From Antarcticimicrobium sp040365005 (GTDB taxonomy: Bacteria > Pseudomonadota > Alphaproteobacteria > Rhodobacterales > Rhodobacteraceae), in the NCBI RefSeq assembly GCF_040365005.1, contig NZ_BAABWV010000004.1:232071-296070 (forward strand): a stretch of DNA of 64,000 nucleotides. The letters run 5' to 3'. Shown piece by piece: positions 30,810-40,010 of the stretch. A model generated the notes under the pieces. It had not been told where the DNA came from. It saw only the letters and a list, made by a program, of their open reading frames with translations, and did not search any database. Both the position numbers and the translations under genes were made by a program. Within the stretch, counting starts at the first letter, position 1. Each line of letters begins with the position of its first letter.

Positions 30810-33440
30810 TCAGGGCGAGATCACCACGCGGAACGCGACCAACCCTGTCTCGCCGGGCGCGTGGCTGCCCGTGCAGTCCCAGCGCAGGCCGCCGGCATAG
30901 CCCACGGTATTCGAGGTCGGTTCCGCCACGCTGCAGACCACGCCGGCCCCCACGCTCACCGGGCTGGGAATGGCCTCGGCCAGCCGGGTATAGGGCGGGG
31001 TCCGGTCATGGATCGCGATCCGGGTGGCCGGCAGTGTGCCCGGATTCTCGACATATATACGATATTCCAGCACGTCGCCCAGCGCCGCGCCGTTGCTGAC
31101 CCCTTCCGGGGTGCCCTGGGTGAGGTTGCGCACGGTCTTGCGCAGTTGCAAGCGTCCCTCAAGACCGTCGATCCGGATCACGTCGGTATTGCGGTCCTGC
31201 TCGACCACACCGGTCGCGCCGTAGGTGGTGTCGGCAACCAGGTCAAAGGCGATGACGGCGCCCGGCGGTGCCGCGCTCGAAGCCGTCACCCGTGCCGCGA
31301 GGCAGAGGTCCATTCCCGCCGAGACCGCCACCGGCCCGGCCACTGGCGCCCCCGGGGTGCCGTCGCAGGCGGTGTCGTGGAACAACGAGACCGCGAACAT
31401 CCCGGCCTCCGTCACCTGCTTCAGCTGGGTACCGAACTGCACCGTTCCCTCGGCTTGGGCATGGTAATCATGGCGCAGCACAACCACCTGTCCGGCCCGG
31501 AGCGCGGCCTGCTGGCTGTCGCTCAGCCGCGCCCCCCGGATCAGGCCAAAGCGCAGGTCGGCATGGGTGCCCTCCTCGGACAGTTGAAAGCTGAAGCTGC
31601 CGTCGCGGGGGGCGGTGTTGCTCACCCCCGGAAGGTTGCCCGGCGTCTCGGACACCAGAGCGTGGTCCGGGCCCGGAGTCAAAGTCACGGTCACCCTGTC
31701 GGCAAAGCCCCGCGGCAGGGTCAGCGACCAGCGACCGTCCGCTGCGACCATCGGGGCGCCGATCTGCCCCGCGGAGGAATCGAAGACCGCGATCAGCGCG
31801 GTGCCGATGCCCGCTTCATTGGCGCCCTGCACACCGTCATAAGCGGTCTCGCTCCCGGCCCCGTTGTCGAGGAAAACCACCCCCGACAGCGTGGCCACCG
31901 TGCCCTCCAGCGCGACACTGGCGGTGGCTTCGTCGTCATCGGCCACGCCATCGGCGAGGTCATCGGTCAAGGCACCGGTGGCGGGGTCGCTGTCGGAATC
32001 CGGCAGATCCGAGGCGATGATTTCCGCCGCATTGGTATAACTGCCCGCCGCGTTCATGGTCACACGCAGGGTCAGCTGCTCGGTCGCGCCGTCGGCCACA
32101 TCGCCCAGCTCCCAGATGCCGGTTGCAGGATCGTAACTGTCGCCCTGCGCCGCCGCAGTGTCCGAAACATAGGTGAACCCGTCGGGGATCAGGTCGCGGA
32201 CCTGCACGCCCGGTGCAGTGAACGGGCCGTCGTTGGTCACGCTGAGGATAAAGTTGACCGTCGTCCCGGCGGCCGACCGGGCAACCGGGCTGCCGGCGGT
32301 GTCGAACGCCTGTTTCGAAAGTGACAGATCCGCGAATTGCGGGCCGTGCAGCGTGTAACTGTCCTGAACCGCGCCCAGGGTGCCTTCGGCCGGAACCGCC
32401 TCGGGCGTGGCGATATTGGTGACAAAGCCGTTGTTCACATCGGCCTGCGTGGTGACATAAACGGCAGTGCAGGTGGCGAAATCCGGCGCCTCCGCGCCCA
32501 GCGGGGAATCCGTCAGCGTGGTCTTGTCGCAGGTCACGGTGTCAATCTTGTCGTCGATCACCCGCAGGTCGCGGACCGGAACAGAGCCGACATTGGTGAC
32601 GATGTAAGTAAAGTTCACCGTTTCGCCCGGTTGGGTGTAATCGGTCGCATCGGCGCTCTTCTCGATGGCAAGGCCCGGCGCGACAGTCACCACGTCGGGG
32701 TTCGTCAGCGAATTGCCCCGGCGAAAATCCCAGTAGTTGTCGTTCGGGTCATCGTCCAGCACCTGTGTCGTGGTCTGGCCCGAGGTCAGGATATCTTCCA
32801 GCAGCGCCGGGTTGATCGAGCTGAACCAGCCAGTGTTGAAGGTGTTGTTGCCGAACCCCGTGGCGGTTCGGTAGGCCTGTGTCCCCGCGGTATTGGTGAC
32901 CTGCGTCGTCAACCCGGACCAGCTTCCCACCGTGTAGCCGTTCATCAGAAGCGAGATGTCGTTCTGATCAAAGCCCCCGGGCTGGGTATCGCCGTCATAG
33001 GCGCTGAAGCGCACGTAAATCCGCTCCAGCGCGCCGCCGAAGTAGTCCCGGCAGGTCGAATAACCGCAATCCAGCGCGATCGGGTCATTGATGGTAAAGG
33101 GATTGCCCCGGAACCGCGACGGCGAACCAGTGTGCTGGAAACCGACAAAGGCCCCGGAGGGATCCGAGAACTGGTAGTAGAGGTTGCCGTTGAGACCTTC
33201 CATCACGATGGCGACGCCCCCGGCCTGGGGATAGTCCTCGGGCAGCTCTATGCTGGTGCCCGGCACCGTCATGGTGAAGGTCGTCGCCTGCGCCAGGCCG
33301 GTCCCCAGACCGACAAGCGCGGCGCCGCCCAGTCCAAACGCCCTGCCCGGACCTGCGGCGAACACCCGCCGGGACCGGAGCCTCGCGCGCCTTGCCGACA
33401 AGCCGGATACGAGGGACCGAAAAATGAACTGGAGGTTCAT
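30810..33440 (-). CDS. Secreted DUF11/SdrD-B-like repeat protein
   Basis: An 876-residue protein. The basic N-region with a long hydrophobic run (AFGLGGAALVGLGTGLAQA) is a signal sequence. Residues ~55-260 form a unique N-terminal domain with Cys residues, followed by DUF11-like repeats (TQPGETVNFTYIVTNVGSVP, NFILSVTNDGPFTAPGVQV), a degenerate SdrD-B domain (SGVVFLDNGAGSETAYDGVQ) and a terminal DUF11-type domain ending G-E-T-G-L-V-A-F-R-V-V-I. No barrel or anchor is seen. ATG 33440 is taken as start; the longer GTG frame to 33569 lacks a signal-like opening. It has its own terminator. Confidence 0.77.
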   Translation of the reverse strand: MNLQFIFRSLVSGLSARRARLRSRRVFAAGPGRAFGLGGAALVGLGTGLAQATTFTMTVPGTSIELPEDYPQAGGVAIVMEGLNGNLYYQFSDPSGAFVGFQHTGSPSRFRGNPFTINDPIALDCGYSTCRDYFGGALERIYVRFSAYDGDTQPGGFDQNDISLLMNGYTVGSWSGLTTQVTNTAGTQAYRTATGFGNNTFNTGWFSSINPALLEDILTSGQTTTQVLDDDPNDNYWDFRRGNSLTNPDVVTVAPGLAIEKSADATDYTQPGETVNFTYIVTNVGSVPVRDLRVIDDKIDTVTCDKTTLTDSPLGAEAPDFATCTAVYVTTQADVNNGFVTNIATPEAVPAEGTLGAVQDSYTLHGPQFADLSLSKQAFDTAGSPVARSAAGTTVNFILSVTNDGPFTAPGVQVRDLIPDGFTYVSDTAAAQGDSYDPATGIWELGDVADGATEQLTLRVTMNAAGSYTNAAEIIASDLPDSDSDPATGALTDDLADGVADDDEATASVALEGTVATLSGVVFLDNGAGSETAYDGVQGANEAGIGTALIAVFDSSAGQIGAPMVAADGRWSLTLPRGFADRVTVTLTPGPDHALVSETPGNLPGVSNTAPRDGSFSFQLSEEGTHADLRFGLIRGARLSDSQQAALRAGQVVVLRHDYHAQAEGTVQFGTQLKQVTEAGMFAVSLFHDTACDGTPGAPVAGPVAVSAGMDLCLAARVTASSAAPPGAVIAFDLVADTTYGATGVVEQDRNTDVIRIDGLEGRLQLRKTVRNLTQGTPEGVSNGAALGDVLEYRIYVENPGTLPATRIAIHDRTPPYTRLAEAIPSPVSVGAGVVCSVAEPTSNTVGYAGGLRWDCTGSHAPGETGLVAFRVVISP

Positions 33441-33944
33441 CCGTGCGGTTGCGCGGATGTCCTCTGTACCGGTGCCGGGCAATCGCCGGCGACAGGACAA
33501 GTATTTTCTCAATGAACCACCCTCGATCCGTGAACTCTGAACTGAAGCTGCGTGACCTGCTGTGGACACGCGAACGACCAGCCCCGACCCTGACAGGAAT
33601 CGCAGGCGCCGGACCGGGCGTAGACAGGCAGTTCGATTCTGCGGCCGGCTACATGGCTATACGTTGGGATATCCCCGAGGGCGCCGGCGTTCGGCCATCG
33701 TTGCGGTCATGTGTCCCTCCCGGGCACGGGAGGTTGTTCTTCACATGACAGACAACCGAATTGGGCGTTTTCGATAAGGTTTTGTCCGAAAGAGTGGGAC
33801 CACCCCGGAAAAAAGAGAGACTTGACCTGTCCAACTCCAAGGCGAACGCAAATGGCGGAATGAAACCTCGCCATTTGCGACGCCGCTTCTTTGACGCAAA
33901 TGGGTTGCCTGGCGCCCGAGTACCTGCGGGCGACGGGCGCTCGC
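33441..33944. other. 504-bp regulatory gap
   Basis: No gene is seen. It holds a 7-bp hairpin CCTCCCG/CGGGAGG at 33716-33733 and the inverted repeat at 33847-33879. It is likely the promoter region of the 876-residue DUF11 gene, downstream of the amidohydrolase stop. Confidence 0.55.
33847..33879. promoter_or_regulatory. Inverted repeat CGCAAATGGCG with an extra half-site
   Basis: Perfect 11-bp arms (33847-33857 and 33869-33879) with an 11-base spacer; a further CGCAAATGG is at 33895-33903. Arm centres are 22 bp apart, two helical turns, suiting a dimeric or cooperative DNA-binding protein. It could also be an RNA hairpin after the amidohydrolase. Confidence 0.5.
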
Positions 33945-35606
33945 TCAGGCCTCGTGGGTAACACGGCCGCCCGCGATGGTCACCAGTGCGCGGGCCTTGT
34001 CGAGATCGGTGGGGGCCATCGCCTCCAGGTCGTGGGACATCACGACGATGTCGGCCATCATACCGGGCATCAGGCGCCCTTTGCGCGCTTCGTTGAATTC
34101 CACCCAGGCATTGTCGGCGGTGTAGGATTTCAGCGTGTCATGCAGGCTTTGGCTCTGGTCCCGCCAGGGCGGCGGCAGCGTGATCGGGGCGACGGCGGCC
34201 TTGACGTTGGGCATCACGTCGACCGGGATCACCGGCCAGTCGGTTGAAAAGATCACCGGCGCCCCGCTGGCGCGGATATCCTGCCAGGCATAGGCGGTCG
34301 GGATCTGATGCGGATGCAACATCTGGCCCGCGCCATCGGGTGGAAAGATGCCGCCGAAGGGGGCATGCCCCGGCTGGATCGACGCGACCACGCCCAACTC
34401 GTTGAACCGGGGCAGATCGTCGGGGTGCAACACCTCGATATGTTCGATGCGATGGCGGCTGTCGCGACGGCCATTCGCCTTTTGCGCGGCCTCATAGGCA
34501 TCCAGCGTCTGGCGGACGCCCAGATCACCAATGGCATGAACCGAGATTTGCAGACCCATCTTGTCCGCCTCAACGCAGGCGGCCTCGAAGTGGTCATACT
34601 CGAACACCGCGTCGCCGACCGTATCGAGACCGGGATAGGGCTCCAACATCAGCGCGGTAGAGCTTTCGACCACGCCGTCGATGAACATCTTGACGCGATT
34701 GCACCAGACCCAGTCGCTCTTGTAGGTCGCGCGCATCTGCTCGGCCTCGGCAAAACGGTCGAGGCTGTCGAAGCTCTTGAAATGGAATGGCACCTCGACC
34801 CGGCAGAGCAGGTCGCCCTCGGCCTCCAGTTCGGTGAGCAGTTCAAGCGTGTAGAAATTGCCGTCCATGTTGTGCAGGCTGGTGATCCCGTGGCTGGCGC
34901 AGTGTTTCAACCCCCGGACAAGCGCGGCCTTGTCGAGTGCCCGTTCGGCGGCGGTCGCGGGCGGCACCGGGTCGGCGCCGGTCACCATGCCGAGCAGATC
35001 ACGACCGCCGTGGCGGGTCAGTTCCAGCACCGGGGCAAAGGCACCGGCCTCGCGCAGCTCTCCGGTGGCGGTGCCATCCGCGGCCATGACGATCTCGGCC
35101 CCCTTGTCGACGGTACCGCCATGCAGCAGCCCGGCCAGTTCAAGCGCCGCTGTATTGGCCCAGATCGTGTGGTGATCGGCGGCGAACATGGCAAAGGGGC
35201 GGTCCGGCAGAACCTTGTCGAGATCCTGCCGCGTGGTGTGGTGACCGGGGGCGATGATCGCGTAATCTGCCTGGACCGCGAAGACGACCTTGTCATCCGG
35301 GTTTTGGGCTGCCCAGTCACGTACCGTCGTGGTAAGCGCCTCCAGCCCGTGCACCCCGTAAAGATCAAGGCAGGCCAGTTCGACCGAGCCGCCGAACAGA
35401 TGCACGTGGCTGTCGATGAAGCCGGGCAGTACGGTCGCACCAGCGGCGTCGATCACCCGCGTGCCGGGTCCCGCCAGACTGCGGATCTCGTCAGTATCGC
35501 CCACAGCGGCAATCTTGCCGCCCGAGACGGCCAGCGCCTGGGCCGTGGGGCGTTCCGGATCAAAGGTCATCAGACGACCGTTCAGGATCACGATTTCGGG
35601 GGACAT
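33945..35606 (-). CDS. Amidohydrolase (YtcJ/AepA-like, metal-dependent)
   Basis: A 553-residue metal-dependent amidohydrolase of the YtcJ-like group. The metal-binding H-x-H is in DSHVHLFGG, with PGFIDSHVH as the family hallmark. HAIGDLGVRQTLDAYE gives a further His, and FSTDWPV the catalytic Asp. It would hydrolyse an amide, formamide or ester. Start is ATG 35606 with GGAG 8 bases upstream; the ORF can open at TTG 35612. It follows potD by 57 bp across a hairpin, so it may be the catabolic partner of the polyamine-type transporter. Confidence 0.88.
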   Translation of the reverse strand: MSPEIVILNGRLMTFDPERPTAQALAVSGGKIAAVGDTDEIRSLAGPGTRVIDAAGATVLPGFIDSHVHLFGGSVELACLDLYGVHGLEALTTTVRDWAAQNPDDKVVFAVQADYAIIAPGHHTTRQDLDKVLPDRPFAMFAADHHTIWANTAALELAGLLHGGTVDKGAEIVMAADGTATGELREAGAFAPVLELTRHGGRDLLGMVTGADPVPPATAAERALDKAALVRGLKHCASHGITSLHNMDGNFYTLELLTELEAEGDLLCRVEVPFHFKSFDSLDRFAEAEQMRATYKSDWVWCNRVKMFIDGVVESSTALMLEPYPGLDTVGDAVFEYDHFEAACVEADKMGLQISVHAIGDLGVRQTLDAYEAAQKANGRRDSRHRIEHIEVLHPDDLPRFNELGVVASIQPGHAPFGGIFPPDGAGQMLHPHQIPTAYAWQDIRASGAPVIFSTDWPVIPVDVMPNVKAAVAPITLPPPWRDQSQSLHDTLKSYTADNAWVEFNEARKGRLMPGMMADIVVMSHDLEAMAPTDLDKARALVTIAGGRVTHEA

Positions 35607-35632
35607 GGGCAAGGCTCCGTCACAGGGAAACA

Positions 35633-35654
35633 GGCGGCCCGAAAACAGGCCGCC
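35633..35654 (-). promoter_or_regulatory. Hairpin between potD and the amidohydrolase
   Basis: GGCGGCC/GGCCGCC, a 7-bp stem with an 8-base loop, stands between the two genes. On the minus strand TGTTT follows it, so it may be an RNA-processing or partial terminator that sets the amount of the downstream gene. Confidence 0.4.
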
Positions 35655-35663
35655 CGAATGGGT

Positions 35664-36692
35664 TTACTTCTGAAGTTCGGTCCAGATCGCGGTGTAGATC
35701 TTTTGCGCTTCGGGCGGGCAAGTCTTGGACAGGACGCCCGCCGCCTTCAACTCGTCCGAGGGGTTCACTTCGGGCGCGTTCTTGAGCTCTTCATCCATGA
35801 AGGCTTCGGAGCCTTTGATGCCGTTGGCGTATTTGGCAAAGTTGGACAGCATCGCCGCGTTCTCCGGCTCCATGATGAAGTTCAGGAACAGCTTGGCGTT
35901 GTCCACGTTCTGCGCGTCGGCAAGGATGGCGGCGTTGTCCATCCACACCGGATACCCGTCCATCGGATAGCCATAGGCGATATCGGGGTTCTGCAGACGC
36001 GCCCGCATCGAGGCACCGTTCCAGTTCACCCCGGCGGCCAGGTCGCCCTTGGCGTATTTCTCGATATTGCCGTAATCCATCGACAGCCAGTGCTTCTTGG
36101 CCTCGACCAGCTTGTCGCGCACCTTTTTCAGAACCGTCTTGTCCATGGTGCACTGTTCGCCGCCCATGTAGTAGATGGCGGTGGACATCACATCCATCAT
36201 CTCGGGCACGACGTTGATCTTGCCCTTCAGCTCGTCCGGGGGATCAAGGTAGAGGGCGGCGGTATTGATGTCGCCCTTGTAAACGCTGGTGTTGACGGTG
36301 ATGCCGACGGTGCCCCACTGCCACGGCACGGTGTAATTTCGGCCCGGGTCGAACTCCACATCCACCCACGCCGGGTCCATGTTCTTGAAGTTCTCCATCT
36401 CATTGGGCTTTGACTCCATCAACAGCCCTTCGGAAATGAAAATCGGGATGTAGGTCCCCGAGGGAACCACGATATCAAAGCCGTGACCGCCGGCCTTGAT
36501 CTTGGCCAGCGCGGTATCGTTGCTGTCGAAATCGGTGACCGTCACATCGACATCGTACTGCTTTTCGAACTTCTCGATCATCTCGGGGCTGGTGTAGTTG
36601 CCCCAGTTGTAAAGGTTGAGCTTGCCCTCGGCGGAGGCCGTGCCGGCGATCGCCAGGGCGGCAAGGGTGGCAAGGGATATTGTCCGTTTCAT
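35664..36692 (-). CDS. Polyamine-type ABC transporter binding protein (PotD-like)
   Basis: A 342-residue periplasmic protein. Residues 1-21 are a Sec signal (MKRTISLATLAALAIAGTAS). KLNLYNWGNYTSPEMIEKFE is the PotD-family opening, and FDIVVPSGTYIPIF and WQWGTVGITVNTSVYK are later family segments. It captures a polyamine or a related cation. Ribosome site CAGGAGAG precedes ATG. It is the fourth gene of a potABCD-like operon. The exact ligand (putrescine, spermidine or other) is not readable. Confidence 0.9.
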   Translation of the reverse strand: MKRTISLATLAALAIAGTASAEGKLNLYNWGNYTSPEMIEKFEKQYDVDVTVTDFDSNDTALAKIKAGGHGFDIVVPSGTYIPIFISEGLLMESKPNEMENFKNMDPAWVDVEFDPGRNYTVPWQWGTVGITVNTSVYKGDINTAALYLDPPDELKGKINVVPEMMDVMSTAIYYMGGEQCTMDKTVLKKVRDKLVEAKKHWLSMDYGNIEKYAKGDLAAGVNWNGASMRARLQNPDIAYGYPMDGYPVWMDNAAILADAQNVDNAKLFLNFIMEPENAAMLSNFAKYANGIKGSEAFMDEELKNAPEVNPSDELKAAGVLSKTCPPEAQKIYTAIWTELQK

Positions 36693-36720
36693 TGTTTTTC
36701 TCTCCTGTTGGTACTTTGGT

Positions 36721-37521
36721 TTATTTTCTTGTTCGACTTAGAAAGAAGAACCCGATCACCAGGGCGACCGAAATGGCCAGTAGTGCGGTCGAGATGGCGT
36801 TGACCTCGGGGGTCACGACACGGCGCAACTGCCCCAGCATGTAGGTCGGCAGTGTATCCTGCCCGGCGGATTTCACGAACTCGGTAATCACCACGTCATC
36901 AAGTGAAATGACGAAGGCGAGCATCGCTCCCGCCAGGATGCCCGGCCAGAGCTGGGGAAGGGTGACCCTGCGGAACACCTGCCAGGGTGTGGCGTAGAGA
37001 TCCATCGCCGCCTGTTCGAGGCTGAGATCCATCCCCTGGAGTCGGGCCCGGATCGGCATGTAGGCAAAGGGTATGCAAAAGGCGGAATGCGCGATGATGA
37101 GATAGAACAGACCGGTATAGCCGGTGCCCACCTTGATCATCGAGAAGAAGATCAGCAACGCCACGGCGGTGACGATTTCCGGCACCATGAGCGGCTGGTT
37201 GATCAGCGCGAAGGCAAGGGTATAGCCGCGAAAGCGACGCTGCCGTGTCGTTGCCAACGCGGCCAGCACCGCGCAGGTCGTTGCGATGCCGGCGGCCCAG
37301 GTGGCGATGACGAGCGACCGGATGGTCGCCGCCTGAACCTGTTCGTTCTGCCAGGCCGCCTGGTACCAGCGCCAGCTGAACCCTTCCCAAATGGCGATCG
37401 AGGTGCCGGCGTTGAACGAATAGACCACCAAAAGGATGATTGGCAGGTACAGCACCACGAAACACGTCATGGCAATGGGTGTGAAACCGGTTTGCCGGCG
37501 GATATCGAAACCTTCAGCCAT
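36721..37521 (-). CDS. Polyamine-type ABC transporter permease (PotC-like)
   Basis: A 266-residue permease with about six helices and the inner-membrane-component EAA loop (LEQAAMDLYATPWQVFRRVT, then LPQLWPGILAGAM). It overlaps the preceding permease stop by 8 bp. It forms the translocation pore with the gene at 37514. Confidence 0.92.
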   Translation of the reverse strand: MAEGFDIRRQTGFTPIAMTCFVVLYLPIILLVVYSFNAGTSIAIWEGFSWRWYQAAWQNEQVQAATIRSLVIATWAAGIATTCAVLAALATTRQRRFRGYTLAFALINQPLMVPEIVTAVALLIFFSMIKVGTGYTGLFYLIIAHSAFCIPFAYMPIRARLQGMDLSLEQAAMDLYATPWQVFRRVTLPQLWPGILAGAMLAFVISLDDVVITEFVKSAGQDTLPTYMLGQLRRVVTPEVNAISTALLAISVALVIGFFFLSRTRK

Positions 37522-38413
37522 GTTTCACCTCGTCGTCGCCGGCGGTCCGGACATACAGGATGAGCGCCACCATCACGATGGCCAGAAGCGCCAGCGACAA
37601 AGCCGCCCCGAGCGGCCAGTTGCGCCCGGCACCGAATTGCAGCTCGATCAGGTTACCCAGCATCAGCTGTTTGCCGCCGCCCAGAACACGCGGCGTGACA
37701 TAGGCCCCCAGCGACGGGACGAAGACAAGGATCGAGCCCGCGATCACGCCCGGTTTGACCAGGGGGAAGATCACCCGGCGCAACACCTTCCAGCGGGTCG
37801 CGTAGAGGTCATAACCGGCCTCGACCAGGCTGAAGTCGAACCGCTCCATCGACGCATAGATCGGCAGCACCATCAGCGGCAGATAGACATAGGCCATCCC
37901 CAGCAGCAGCGAGAACTCGGTGAACAGCATCTGGATCGGTTCGTCGATGAGCCCCAGCGCCAACAGAAGGCTGTTCACGGTGCCTTCTGCCCGGATCAGC
38001 TCCATGATGGCGAACGTCCGGATCAGCAGGTTGGTCCAGAACGGGATCATGACCAACAGCATCCAGAAGTCGCGCTTTTCCTTTGGCCGGGTGGCGATGA
38101 AATAGGCGGTGGGCAGGCCGAAGACAAAGGTCAGGACCGCCGTCATGAAAGACAGTTTGATCGACCGCCAGAAGATCGAGAGATGCGCATCGGCGAAACC
38201 CAGCTGTTCGGTGAAGAAATCGCGTTCCAGCACCACGCTGAACCATGCATCTGTCGAGAATTTCCAGACGACCCCGCCGTAATCCCCCGGTGCCAGAAAG
38301 GAATAGACCACGACGATCAGCAACGGGCCGGAGGCGGCAAAGAGCAGCACCGTCAGGGCAGGCGACAAAAGCAGCCAGCGTGAGCGGGGGGTGAGATCGG
38401 TTCCGTCGCTCAT
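37514..38413 (-). CDS. Polyamine-type ABC transporter permease (PotB-like)
   Basis: A 299-residue permease with about six helices. The EAA loop is visible (LVEAGYDLYATRWKVLRRVI followed by FPLVKPGV). The start lies 4 bp after the ATPase stop, so it is translated together with that gene. Together with the PotC-like protein it makes a heterodimeric channel. Confidence 0.92.
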   Translation of the reverse strand: MSDGTDLTPRSRWLLLSPALTVLLFAASGPLLIVVVYSFLAPGDYGGVVWKFSTDAWFSVVLERDFFTEQLGFADAHLSIFWRSIKLSFMTAVLTFVFGLPTAYFIATRPKEKRDFWMLLVMIPFWTNLLIRTFAIMELIRAEGTVNSLLLALGLIDEPIQMLFTEFSLLLGMAYVYLPLMVLPIYASMERFDFSLVEAGYDLYATRWKVLRRVIFPLVKPGVIAGSILVFVPSLGAYVTPRVLGGGKQLMLGNLIELQFGAGRNWPLGAALSLALLAIVMVALILYVRTAGDDEVKHG

Positions 38414-38417
38414 CGCC

Positions 38418-39491
38418 TCAATCCCTCAGAACCTGGCCGACACCGGGGGACAGGAGCACCCCGACACGGTCGCCGATCTGGCGGGATTGGGCTTGATCGG
38501 GCTGATTTTGCTGACGCAGGACAAAGCGCGCGCCGCCATCCAGCAGGACATGGTAGTGGGTGTCGGTCCCGAAATAGACGATGTTTTCCAACTTTCCCGC
38601 CATGGATGCCCCCTCGACCGGCCCGAGGCTGGCATGTTCTGGGCGCACCGCCAGCGTGACCGGCCCCGGCGTGAGGCCGTCGTGAGGCGCGCGGGCTGTC
38701 GCCTCGGCCCCCGATGCCAGACGCACCCGGGCTTGATCCCCCTCGACGGACAGAAGCTCGACGGACAGAAAATTGGTTTCGCCGATGAAATCGGCGACGA
38801 AGCGTTCTGCAGGATGATCATAGATGTCGCGTGGCCCGCCGATCTGGAGGATCTTGCCCGCGTTCATCACCGCGATCCGGTCCGACATGGTCAAGGCCTC
38901 TTCCTGGTCGTGGGTGACAAAGACAAAGGTGATCCCGGTTTCGGATTGCAGCCGCTTCAGTTCCAGTTGCATGTCCTTGCGCAGTTTGAAATCCAGCGCC
39001 GAGAGCGGCTCGTCCAACAGCAGAACCTTGGGCCGGGGCGCCAGCGCCCTGGCCAGCGCCACGCGTTGTTGCTGGCCACCGGAAATCTCGGACGTCTTCC
39101 GGTCGGCCATCTCGGTCATCTGCACCAACGCCAGCATCTCGTCGACGGTGGCTTTCACCTCGGCCCGCGGCTTGTTCAGCATTTCCAGCCCGAAAGCGAT
39201 GTTCTGCGCCACGGTCATGTGGGGAAACAATGCGTAGGACTGGAACACCGTGTTCACGGGGCGTTTGAAGGGCGGAAGACTGACAAGATCCTGCCCCTCC
39301 AGCGTGAGCGAGCCGCTGGTCGGGGATATGAACCCTGCGATCACCCGCAACAGCGTGGTCTTGCCACAGCCCGACGGCCCCAGAAGGGTAAAGAATTCGT
39401 TCTCACGTATGGTGACCGAAACCTCGTCCAACGCGGTGAAGGGCGCCCCTCTGCCGGTGAAAATCTTGCTAACGGTGTTGATCTCTATCAT
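38418..39491 (-). CDS. Polyamine-type ABC transporter ATPase (PotA-like)
   Basis: A 357-residue ATPase. Walker A is GPSGCGKTT (38-46), the signature ISGGQQQR and Walker B LLLDEPLSALDF; the C-terminal ~110 residues form the TOBE regulatory domain usual in PotA (length about 350-380). The start is ATG 39491 with AGGGGGCTGC before it; the earlier ATG at 39569 lacks a site. It is first in the operon potA-B-C-D-amidohydrolase. Confidence 0.92.
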   Translation of the reverse strand: MIEINTVSKIFTGRGAPFTALDEVSVTIRENEFFTLLGPSGCGKTTLLRVIAGFISPTSGSLTLEGQDLVSLPPFKRPVNTVFQSYALFPHMTVAQNIAFGLEMLNKPRAEVKATVDEMLALVQMTEMADRKTSEISGGQQQRVALARALAPRPKVLLLDEPLSALDFKLRKDMQLELKRLQSETGITFVFVTHDQEEALTMSDRIAVMNAGKILQIGGPRDIYDHPAERFVADFIGETNFLSVELLSVEGDQARVRLASGAEATARAPHDGLTPGPVTLAVRPEHASLGPVEGASMAGKLENIVYFGTDTHYHVLLDGGARFVLRQQNQPDQAQSRQIGDRVGVLLSPGVGQVLRD

Positions 39492-39592
39492 GCAGCCCCC
39501 TGACGTCATAATTTGATCAAAACTCAGCTTTCGCTCAAAATCAAGTTCTGCGACAGGCAGGGGGCCCAACGTAACTGCTGACGTCTTGGTGT

Positions 39593-39620
39593 GAGAAAAT
39601 TTTAATCATATCGTTTTCTC
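39593..39620. promoter_or_regulatory. Inverted repeat upstream of potA
   Basis: GAGAAAA (39593-39599) and TTTTCTC (39614-39620) are separated by an AT-rich 14-base centre, about 100 bp upstream of the potA start. It could be the operator or promoter of the pot operon. Confidence 0.4.
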
Positions 39621-39842
39621 TCAATATTCAGGGCTGCCCCAAAGGCCCGTCACAGCCGATCACGCGGAATCGCGCAGCGGCAATCGGGCTGTACGCTGTT
39701 GCCGAAAACTCTTGATCATCTTTTCCGAAAGCACCCCGGCGATCCGAACCTTCTCCGAAGATCGACCGTGACCGCCCGCGTCACGGCTTACCACCCACGA
39801 CACGACACGGGGTGACTGCAAGCGGCGCGACATCGAGTGACT

Positions 39843-40010
39843 TCAGGCACGCGCTGCCGCAGATGCACAGCGGCGAAACCCGATGGAGCGACCGCCCACG
39901 GCAGAGAAACGTCTATTCAATGTTTGCTTCATGCACGTGATCGCGCGCATGCGCACACTGAAGACAAACTTGCCGCGCACAATCCAAGCGGCCACACCGG
40001 CGCTCATCAT
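39843..40010 (-). CDS. Possible small basic protein (55 residues)
   Basis: ATG 40010 is preceded by AAGGAGGCGCGCTT, a good ribosome site. The frame begins MMSAGVAAWIVRGKFVFSVR and is rich in Arg and Ala. It matches no family I know. Codon use is not clearly coding; a chance frame in a decayed region is the alternative. Confidence 0.25.
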   Translation of the reverse strand: MMSAGVAAWIVRGKFVFSVRMRAITCMKQTLNRRFSAVGGRSIGFRRCASAAARA

